DNA of 9,819 nucleotides from Pseudomonadota bacterium (GTDB taxonomy: Bacteria > Pseudomonadota > Alphaproteobacteria > Rhizobiales > Devosiaceae). Location of the stretch: assembly GCA_023390785.1 (NCBI GenBank), contig JAEWCE010000105.1, forward strand, positions 1-9,819. Reading direction: 5' to 3'. Position 1 is the stretch's first letter; the number at the start of each line of letters is the position of its first letter. This document shows positions 5,005-9,819 of the stretch, piece by piece. The position numbers and the translations under genes are program-made. The notes beneath the pieces are model-generated. The model did no database searches and was not told where the DNA came from. It worked only from the letters and a program-made list of their open reading frames with translations.

Positions 5005-5640
5005 ATTAGCGACTTCGAAAAGATTGTTGTAACGGCAGTCGTCGCGCTTGCGTTTGCGCTGCTGCAGCAGCTTTGGAAAAATCGTCGCGATGCTCACAAC
5101 GCGCGTGTTGACGAGTTCTGCAAATTGATCTTCGAGGCGGCCGACCAGGCCGCCGAATATTGGATCACGAGGAAGCCGGCGAAAACCTCGAAGCCGGCGC
5201 CCTCACCGGAGGCCCGGGCGAAAGTGGCTCTCGCTGAGAGCAAGCTCGAAGGCTATCAGCTCAAGGTCAACTTCTTTCAGGTCCTGATCCGGGAGCGCTC
5301 GCGGTCTTCTCTGCATGAGCAGATCATCACGCGCGTGGCTGACTTCCTCGACGCAATGACGGGTGGCGAGTTCGGCGCAGATGTTCGGCCGCCCGACAAG
5401 ACCCGCGCGCGCCTTGTCTATTCGAGCGCCGCGGACTTGGTTGCCACATTGCGCGCTACAAAGGCGAAGTTCACCTATTTTGAAATGTTGCCAACCTTGC
5501 TGATCGTGCTGGCATTTGCCTACGTGTTGCTTCACGCCTTCAATATCGACGTTTGGCCGCTGTTGATCGCCGCGGCCGAATTTATCAAGACCTGGGTGCT
5601 GCGCTTCGGCGAAATAATCAGCGATATCGACTGGCTGTAG
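5005..5640 (+). CDS. Membrane protein of the ATPase-STAS cassette, non-canonical start
   Basis: The frame is open from a stop at 4936-4938 to 5640, but between that stop and the TTG at 5125 there is no ATG, GTG or TTG. Starting at TTG would discard a convincing segment, KIVVTAVVALAFALLQQLW (5020-5076), which reads as a transmembrane helix followed by positive charge. I therefore favour a start at or near ATT 5005, two bases after the STAS-like stop, giving about 211 residues. A soluble helical middle (about residues 60-155) separates it from a hydrophobic C-terminal part: one helix at about 161-178 (MLPTLLIVLAFAYVLLHAF) and a second hydrophobic stretch to about 199. I recognise no family. A sequencing error in the A run at 5001-5005, or a frameshift link to the STAS-like gene, are alternatives. 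It may be the membrane sensor or effector of the cassette. Confidence 0.6.
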   Translation: MSDFEKIVVTAVVALAFALLQQLWKNRRDAHNARVDEFCKLIFEAADQAAEYWITRKPAKTSKPAPSPEARAKVALAESKLEGYQLKVNFFQVLIRERSRSSLHEQIITRVADFLDAMTGGEFGADVRPPDKTRARLVYSSAADLVATLRATKAKFTYFEMLPTLLIVLAFAYVLLHAFNIDVWPLLIAAAEFIKTWVLRFGEIISDIDWL

Positions 5641-5810
5641 CCGGCCGGCACCGGCTGCAGGGCCACCTGCCGCTTCCCAGCTTGAGTGGAATTCGATCCG
5701 CAAGCCGATTTCCTCGATTTTCGTTCCGAACGAGCAGAATTCACGAGGACCATCAACAGGCGAACGAAGGGAGAAAGTTCGGCCGGAGTCTTGAAAGATA
5801 ACGAGAAATC

Positions 5811-5861
5811 AGCGGATTTTGATTCCGCCATTCGGAGGTTCGATCCCTCCCGCCCCAGCCA
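5811..5861 (+). other. tRNA-Gln(TTG) 3' fragment: integration scar (att site)
   Basis: The fragment contains a perfect anticodon arm (GCGGA-TTTTGAT-TCCGC, 5812-5828, anticodon TTG at 5819-5821), a 5-nt variable region, a perfect T arm (GGAGG-TTCGATC-CCTCC, 5834-5850), the acceptor 3' strand CGCCCCA, discriminator G and an encoded CCA (5859-5861). The partner acceptor strand TGGGGCG and a D arm are absent upstream, so this is not a functional tRNA. Such a 51-nt identity block is typical of attL/attR. Its 5' limit at the start of the anticodon arm suggests crossover in the anticodon region. Base pairing is intact, so it is recent or under selection as an att site. Confidence 0.85.
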
Positions 5862-6145
5862 GTTGAAATTGCTCGTCAAATCGCCTTTTTCGTTGCTTCA
5901 TTTGGAAATGGCGCAGTCCGCTGCCCGTTGAGGAGGGACCGCTATATCGTTCGTCACCCATTCATGGTCGGTAACCTGATCACCTCCGTCGCAGTCGTTC
6001 AGCGAAAGGCAAACTCACGAAGCCAGTTGACGCACTAACAACCCAACTCGCGAAAAGCTTGTCAGTTGACAGGTGTGGGAAGGCGACAGGCATTTGGCTC
6101 GTCGAGGTGAAGTCCGGCTGGAGGACGAAAATCGGAGTATCAACC

Positions 6146-6175
6146 TCGGGGGTTCGAGTCGCTCCCCCGCTACCA
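6146..6175 (+). other. tRNA 3'-end relic, tRNA-Met-like
   Basis: From 6148 the sequence lines up as a T-stem GGGGG, T-loop TTCGAGT, T-stem CGCTC, seven acceptor bases CCCCGCT, discriminator A and CCA, which is exactly the spacing of a tRNA 3' end. One T-stem pair is broken (G-G where G-C is expected). No anticodon arm or 5' half precedes it. The ending CCGCTACCA after TCGGGGGTTCGAGTC is what I recall from alphaproteobacterial elongator tRNA-Met, but this identity comes from memory only. It is best read as an older integration scar. Confidence 0.5.
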
Positions 6176-6530
6176 TGCGTGACGATTTTCTACGCCAAAC
6201 TACGATTTGCTGTAATTTCGTGCGCCGGGTGGTAGCGCCTAAGTACGGTTTCCCCGCGGGCCGCCACTCAAGGCGAAGCGGACGGTTCCCGGCTCGGCTG
6301 CGCACGTGGGTACGGGCGCCGCGGCGACAGACAAGCCCAGCCTCAATATTCAGCTCACCCTTGCGGTCTTGATATCTGTCTCCCCTGATCGTCTTTCGCG
6401 TTTTGTGTACTGACGCTGCTTCTCAAGGATTGCTGTCGGAACCTCTGGAGTAGGGGGTCTCCAACTTGTCGACGACGACGGCATTCATCAGCTGGCAGCC
6501 TCTTATCCAGACGTTGGAGGATGTTGGCGC

Positions 6531-6574
6531 TTTCCAAACCGCATACGAGGGTTCGATGCCCTTCGCCCGCTGCA
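6531..6574 (+). other. Decayed tRNA-Gly(TCC) 3' half
   Basis: The fragment begins with an anticodon loop TTTCCAA (anticodon TCC at 6533-6535), followed by ACCGC (3' anticodon stem), a 4-nt variable region, T arm GAGGG-TTCGATG-CCCTT (6547-6563), acceptor strand CGCCCGC, discriminator T and GCA in place of CCA. All segment lengths fit a tRNA-Gly. The 5' anticodon stem no longer pairs, the T loop has an unusual last base and CCA is mutated, so it is a relic. The opposite strand translates to AKGIEPSYAVW, a peptide commonly mis-annotated over tRNA-Gly genes. It lies 81 bp from the end of the dehydrogenase operon and may mark the original chromosome boundary of an older integration. Confidence 0.7.
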
Positions 6575-6654
6575 ATGCTTGCAGCGCAAGCCGACTTCGG
6601 AAAATTCTGATCGGCATCGTGCTGAGCGACCTTAGGCCCGCTCTCGCAGGTGGT

Positions 6655-7755
6655 TCACGAAATCCGCTCAAGATCGGACTTGAGTGCGACCATGAAGCGA
6701 GCGGCCTCACCGCCCGTCACCACGCGGTGGTCAAAGGTGAGCGACAGCGGCAGTATGCGCCTCACCGCGGGCTGGCCGCGATGCGCGACCGCGCGCTCCG
6801 AAATCCGGCCGGCGCCCACGATTGCCGCCTGCGGCGGCACGATGACCAGATTCGCAAACCGGCCTCCGATCATCCCGAAATTCGACAACGTGATGGTCGC
6901 GCCGCGCAACTCTTCCGGAGGGATCGAGCGGGCGATCGCGTCGGCCCGCAACCGGTCAAGTCCGCTCCGCAGGTCCGGGACGCTCCGCTCCGCGATGTTG
7001 CGCAGCACGGGAACGATGAGGCCGCCTTCCGTATCGACGGCGATGCCGAGATCGATGCGCGCGAACAGGCGACGCTCGCCCGCACGGGAATCATACCAGG
7101 CGTTGAGCGAAGGCTGTGTATTGCAGGCGGCGGCGATGGCCCTTACCAGCCGGATGGTCACATCCTCGCCCTGCCGCCAATCGTCGATATCGGCTTCATC
7201 GGTGACGGTGGCGGGGACGATCTCCGCATGGGACACCGCCATGCGTTGAGCCATCGCGCGCCGCAAGCCGCGCAGGGGCTCGGCGGGTTCGGTTTGGGAC
7301 ATGCCCCTCGCGGCCCGCTCGACGTCGGTACGCGTGATGGTGCCGCCGGGTCCCGTGGCCTCGACGAGGTCGAGAGCAACGCCGAGCTTGCGCGCGAGTG
7401 CGCGCACCGCCGGCATAACCTGAGGCTCCTGTACGGCCGTTGGCGCGGAAGAGGAGGCTGCTGCAGGCGGATCATCGCCGCCGCCAAGTTCGCCAACAAT
7501 CGTGCCGGTGTCCTGCCCGGTGCCTTCGGCAAACTCGACCAGCGGCGCGCCGACCTTCACGATATCCCCCTTGCCGCCGAACAGGTGCGCGATACGGCCG
7601 CTCGACGGCGACGGTATCTCGACGACCGCCTTGTCGGTCTCGACGGACACGAGCGGTTGGTCGGTGACGACGTGATCGCCCTCGTTGACATACCAGGTGA
7701 CGATCTCCGCCTCTTCAAGACCTTCTCCAAGATCGGGCAGAGTGAACTGGCGCAT
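6655..7755 (-). CDS. 2-oxo-acid dehydrogenase E2, dihydrolipoamide acyltransferase
   Basis: E2 moves the acyl group from E1 to CoA on its swinging lipoyl arm and forms the core of the complex. I chose the ATG at 7755 (366 residues; MRQFTLPDLGEGLEEAEIVT) because families start there; a GTG at 7791 would overlap the E1-beta stop and add 12 residues. One lipoyl domain occupies residues 1-77 with ETDKAVVEI and the lipoylated Lys42. An Ala/Pro/Ser linker follows, then the peripheral-subunit binding domain at about 114-148 (MPAVRALARKLGV...). The catalytic domain at about 158-366 ends in LTFDHRVVTGGEAARF with His343. Thr347 replaces the Asp of the usual HRxxDG motif; I recall the same variant in other family members, so it need not be inactive. 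E1-beta lies immediately upstream. Whether the acyl group is branched-chain or acetyl cannot be told. Confidence 0.92.
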   Translation of the reverse strand: MRQFTLPDLGEGLEEAEIVTWYVNEGDHVVTDQPLVSVETDKAVVEIPSPSSGRIAHLFGGKGDIVKVGAPLVEFAEGTGQDTGTIVGELGGGDDPPAAASSSAPTAVQEPQVMPAVRALARKLGVALDLVEATGPGGTITRTDVERAARGMSQTEPAEPLRGLRRAMAQRMAVSHAEIVPATVTDEADIDDWRQGEDVTIRLVRAIAAACNTQPSLNAWYDSRAGERRLFARIDLGIAVDTEGGLIVPVLRNIAERSVPDLRSGLDRLRADAIARSIPPEELRGATITLSNFGMIGGRFANLVIVPPQAAIVGAGRISERAVAHRGQPAVRRILPLSLTFDHRVVTGGEAARFMVALKSDLERIS

Positions 7756-7775
7756 GGAACGGAGTCCGTTGCTGT

Positions 7776-8756
7776 TCAGCTGAACTGGCACACCTTGCGC
7801 GTGGCGGTAACGATGCGTTCGGCCGATGGCATGTAGTGTTGCTCAAGGCGCGCCATGGGGATGATGGTGTCGTAACCGGTGACCCGGGTCACCGGGGCAA
7901 GCAGGGAAGAGAGCGCGTGTTCGGCGACAAGTGCGGCGATCTCGGCGCCAAATCCGCCGGTGCGTGCGGCCTCGTGCACGATGACGCAGCGCCCGGTCCT
8001 GGCGACCGAGCCGAGCACCGTTTTTTCATCATAGGGCTTGAGCGTGGCGAGGTCGATCACCTCGGCGGAAACGTTCTCGACGGATAGCAGGTCGGCCGCG
8101 GCCATGGTCTCCTTCAGTGCCGCGCCCCAGCTGACCAGCGTGACGTCGCGGCCTTCGCGCAGGACAAAGGCGACATCCAGCGGCAAAGCCTCGCCATCGT
8201 CCTCCACTTCGCCCTTGGCTGCGCGGTATAGCCGCGTCGGCTCCAGGAACACCACGGGATCAGGATCGCGGATCGCGGCAAGCAGAAGTCCGTATGCGCG
8301 TTCCGGCGATGAGGGCATGACGACACGCAAGCCTGGAATATGGGCGAGCATCGCCTCAGTGCTTTCGGAATGATGCTCGGGCGCGCGAATACCGGCGCCG
8401 TGCGGCGTGCGTAGCACCATCGGGCAGGTGAGCCGCCCCTGGGTGCGGTTGCGCATTCGCGATGCATGGTTCACCAATTGATCGAGGCAGGGATAGAGAA
8501 ACCCCATGAACTGGATTTCGCCGACGGGTTTCAGCCCTTGCGCGGCCATGCCGACGCAGAGCCCGGCGATCAGGAGTTCCGCAAGCGGCGTATCAAGGAC
8601 GCGCTCGGGTCCAAAGCGCTTTTGCAAACCCACGGTCGCGCGGAACACGCCGCCATTGACGCCGACATCTTCGCCAAGTACGACCACGTCAGGATCATCC
8701 TCCATCGCTCGGCCAAGCGCGAGATTGATGGCTTCGACCAACGTTACCTCACGCAT
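7776..8756 (-). CDS. 2-oxo-acid dehydrogenase E1 component, beta subunit
   Basis: With E1-alpha it forms the heterotetrameric E1 that decarboxylates a 2-oxo acid with thiamine pyrophosphate and acylates the lipoyl group of E2. I chose the ATG at 8756 (326 residues, MREVTLVEAINLALGRAMED), which matches the family start; the frame is open further upstream but that part is E1-alpha antisense-like sequence. Visible motifs are VVVLGEDVGVNGGVFRAT (24-41), DTPLAE with Glu60 expected to activate the cofactor, EIQFMGF, and PEHHSES (His128/His129) near the active site. Length is normal. The start overlaps the E1-alpha stop by 8 bp (ATGCGTGA), with GAGAGGA just upstream, so translation is coupled. The sequence is close in style both to Gram-positive-type PdhB and to BkdA2, so I give no symbol. 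Confidence 0.93.
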   Translation of the reverse strand: MREVTLVEAINLALGRAMEDDPDVVVLGEDVGVNGGVFRATVGLQKRFGPERVLDTPLAELLIAGLCVGMAAQGLKPVGEIQFMGFLYPCLDQLVNHASRMRNRTQGRLTCPMVLRTPHGAGIRAPEHHSESTEAMLAHIPGLRVVMPSSPERAYGLLLAAIRDPDPVVFLEPTRLYRAAKGEVEDDGEALPLDVAFVLREGRDVTLVSWGAALKETMAAADLLSVENVSAEVIDLATLKPYDEKTVLGSVARTGRCVIVHEAARTGGFGAEIAALVAEHALSSLLAPVTRVTGYDTIIPMARLEQHYMPSAERIVTATRKVCQFS

Positions 8757-9729
8757 AGTCCTCTCCCGCGAGTTCATTACGTTGCGGGGCATAGACCTCT
8801 GGCAGATCGGCATATAGGTGATCGAACATGGTGTCAGGCCGGCGTGGCGGCGTTGCCAGATAGCGTTCGACCGCGGCCTCGATGCGCTCATGGCACTCGG
8901 CTGCAAGCTTTTCCTCGTCCGCTTTTCTCCACATATTCTGGCCAGCAAGATAAGCCCTTAGCCGCGCAATCGGCTCTTCCTTCCAATGGGCCTGAACTTC
9001 TTCAGCCGAGCGGTAGCGTGACGCATCATCGGAGGTTGTGTGATCACCAAGCCGATAGGTGACCGCCTCGATAAAGCGGGGACCTTCGCCTTCGCGGGCG
9101 GCGCGAATAGCTTCTTCAGCCGCGGCGCGCATCGCCACCACGTCGCTGCCGTCCACCTGCTCACCGGTGAACCCGGCGGCGATGGCCTTCTGCGCCAGTG
9201 TTTCCGAGCCGGTCTGCAACCGCAACGGTACCGATATGGCCCATTGATTATTGGTGGCGACGAACACGACTGGCAATTTGTGCACGCCGGCAAAATTCAT
9301 TGCTTCGTAGACATCACCTTTCGAGGTAGCGCCGTCGCCGAACAGGCAAACGGCGACACGTGGCTCTTTGCGTAGTTTGAAAGCATAGGCGACGCCGGCG
9401 GCGTGCGGCGCCTGTGATCCGACGGGGACGCAGAACGGGAAATCGTGCGGCGGTCCAGAGGAGAAGTGATTGCCGCGTTCGTCGCCACCCCAGAATAACA
9501 GTATTTCCTCCAGTTTGACGCCGCGCCAGAGCAGCGCGCCGTTGTCGCGATAGGAGGGCAACAGAACGTCTTCTTCCCGCATTGCACTGGCTATTCCGAC
9601 CGACACCGCCTCCTGGCCGAGCGAAACGGCATAGGTTCCGAGCCGGCCGGTGCGCTGCAATGCAACAGCCTTCCGGTCAAACAGGCGTAGCAACACCATG
9701 GACCGGCAGGAATGCAACGACGTCGCCAT
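8749..9729 (-). CDS. 2-oxo-acid dehydrogenase E1 component, alpha subunit, N-terminus apparently truncated
   Basis: The TPP-binding subunit carries the cofactor motif GDGATSKGDVYEAMNF, starting at about residue 131 and ending at ATNNQ near 161, as well as LQRTGRLGTYAVSLGQEA and the regulatory-type loop GDHTTSDDASRYR (about 228-240). This loop resembles both branched-chain E1-alpha and PDH E1-alpha, so the substrate stays open. Recognisable sequence begins only at CRSMVLLRLFDRKA. Homologues have about 30-60 residues before this point; here an in-frame stop lies at 9783-9781 and the intervening residues (from ATG 9729, or TTG 9750) do not look like the family. The ATG at 9699 would give 316 residues. 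Either the 5' end was replaced by a rearrangement or the sequence is wrong near the edge. The gene is first of the visible three-gene operon; no promoter is recognisable. Confidence 0.85.
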   Translation of the reverse strand: MATSLHSCRSMVLLRLFDRKAVALQRTGRLGTYAVSLGQEAVSVGIASAMREEDVLLPSYRDNGALLWRGVKLEEILLFWGGDERGNHFSSGPPHDFPFCVPVGSQAPHAAGVAYAFKLRKEPRVAVCLFGDGATSKGDVYEAMNFAGVHKLPVVFVATNNQWAISVPLRLQTGSETLAQKAIAAGFTGEQVDGSDVVAMRAAAEEAIRAAREGEGPRFIEAVTYRLGDHTTSDDASRYRSAEEVQAHWKEEPIARLRAYLAGQNMWRKADEEKLAAECHERIEAAVERYLATPPRRPDTMFDHLYADLPEVYAPQRNELAGEDYA

Positions 9730-9819
9730 GATGCTGATCCAGCACCACAAGGCGAGCGAGTACCATGACCGGGCAATGGATCAGTTCGAGCAGATCCATC
9801 ACGACAGCGCCAGTTCCGC
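9698..9819 (+). CDS. Possible plus-strand coding fragment running off the right edge
   Basis: From the ATG at 9698 the plus strand gives MDRQECNDVAMMLIQHHKAS and 20 further complete codons to the edge. Third positions are overwhelmingly G or C, and the composition (His, Gln, Asp, Met, Glu) is that of a real helical protein, whereas the minus-strand E1-alpha frame over the same bases reads poorly. It would start head-to-head with E1-alpha with no room for a promoter, so it is probably a truncated gene placed here by rearrangement, and its true start may be lost. I recognise no family. No ribosome binding site is evident. Confidence 0.35.
   Translation, partial: MDRQECNDVAMMLIQHHKASEYHDRAMDQFEQIHHDSASS

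Larger units (their letters stand above)
1..5861. mobile_element. Right-hand part of a prophage or prophage-derived island integrated at tRNA-Gln
   Basis: The interval is bounded on the right by a 3'-only fragment of tRNA-Gln(TTG). To its left are phage-type genes: a tail-fibre-like protein, an RHH regulator, a PrtN-family activator and an accessory cassette. Tyrosine-recombinase elements commonly insert at tRNA 3' ends, keep one tRNA intact by supplying its 3' end from attP, and leave the displaced 3' fragment at the far end. The polarity of the fragment places the element on its left. No integrase, capsid, portal or terminase gene is visible, so the window holds only the distal end, and I cannot say whether the element is intact, satellite-like or decaying. 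The left boundary is outside the window. Confidence 0.75.
5862..6654. other. Gene-poor junction zone with tRNA relics
   Basis: I find no credible protein gene in these 793 bp. Frames here give Arg-rich or low-quality translations, and those crossing the relics resemble the spurious proteins often annotated over tRNA genes. The zone holds two tRNA 3'-end relics (6146-6175, 6531-6574), two related direct repeats ending in CAGTTGAC (6012-6031 and 6045-6070), an 8-bp inverted repeat CGCTACCA/TGGTAGCG (6168-6175 and 6230-6237) and a small hairpin GCTTGC-AGC-GCAAGC (6577-6591). The operon at 6655 ends facing this zone; no T-tract terminator is evident. Confidence 0.6.

Noticed and set aside
5641..5810. 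Integrase or excisionase gene beside the att site
   Set aside because: The 170 bp hold no suitable frame, only a short palindrome TCGTTC-C-GAACGA (5721-5733); recombination genes must lie elsewhere in the element.
5781..5861. A complete functional tRNA-Gln gene
   Set aside because: No strand able to pair with the acceptor 3' half CGCCCCA and no D arm occur in the 25-30 nt before the anticodon arm.
5532..5879. Minus-strand frame containing GREGSNLRMAES
   Set aside because: This peptide is the antisense translation of the tRNA-Gln fragment, a well-known mis-annotation; the rest is antisense to the membrane gene.
5686..5931. Plus-strand frame of 81 codons across the att site
   Set aside because: It reads through the tRNA-Gln fragment, has no family resemblance and no ribosome binding site; an integrase C-terminus was considered but no motif is present.
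6423..6710. Minus-strand frame containing AKGIEPSYAVW
   Set aside because: It is the antisense translation of the tRNA-Gly relic and not a protein; it also overlaps the end of the E2 gene.
6466..7836. Long plus-strand open frame of 456 codons
   Set aside because: It is antisense to the E2 gene, is Arg/His/Asp-rich with no domain, and exists because of the GC-rich third positions of E2.
1..9819. CRISPR array or insertion sequence
   Set aside because: I see no regularly spaced repeats and no transposase motif or flanking terminal inverted repeats in the window.

Overview
The window looks like the right-hand end of a prophage or prophage-derived island joined to core chromosome of an alphaproteobacterium. 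A sphingomonad-type organism is likely, judged from high GC, GC-rich third codon positions in the metabolic genes and the style of the tRNA fragments; this is inference without a search. The junction is marked at 5811-5861 by a clean 3' fragment of tRNA-Gln(TTG) that lacks its 5' half. This is the scar left when an element integrates into the 3' end of a tRNA gene. Because the fragment reads left to right, the element should lie to its left and the intact tRNA-Gln should be off the left edge.

Element side (1-5861). A truncated minus-strand gene for a small exported protein is at the left edge, followed by a large phage tail-fibre-like gene (382-1878). Next is a compact regulatory block: a small ribbon-helix-helix (RHH) protein on the minus strand, and a divergent two-gene unit on the plus strand made of an unknown 101-residue protein and a PrtN-family (pyocin activator) protein. 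The divergent region carries three copies of a CATGTACATG operator-like palindrome, two of them inside the -35/-10 spacers of the opposing promoters. A poorly resolved stretch with a possible small Cys-rich ORF follows. The last element genes are a three-gene cassette (3425-5640): a GHKL ATPase with a STAS-like N-terminal part, a DUF4325-type STAS-like protein, and a membrane protein with no canonical start codon. It sits in the cargo position next to the att site and is the best candidate for an undescribed signalling or anti-phage system.

Junction zone (5862-6654). I see no credible protein gene here. Besides the tRNA-Gln fragment there are two more tRNA 3'-end relics in the same orientation: a 30-nt piece resembling an elongator tRNA-Met end (6146-6175) and a decayed tRNA-Gly(TCC) 3' half (6531-6574). 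The three relics within about 760 bp suggest repeated integration at this locus.

Chromosome side (6655-9819). A minus-strand operon encodes E1-alpha, E1-beta and the lipoyl-bearing E2 of a 2-oxo-acid dehydrogenase complex (branched-chain or pyruvate type); E3 is not in the window. The E1-alpha reading frame loses family-like sequence at about 9705, where a well-coded plus-strand frame abuts it, so the right edge may be a rearrangement, insertion or assembly junction.
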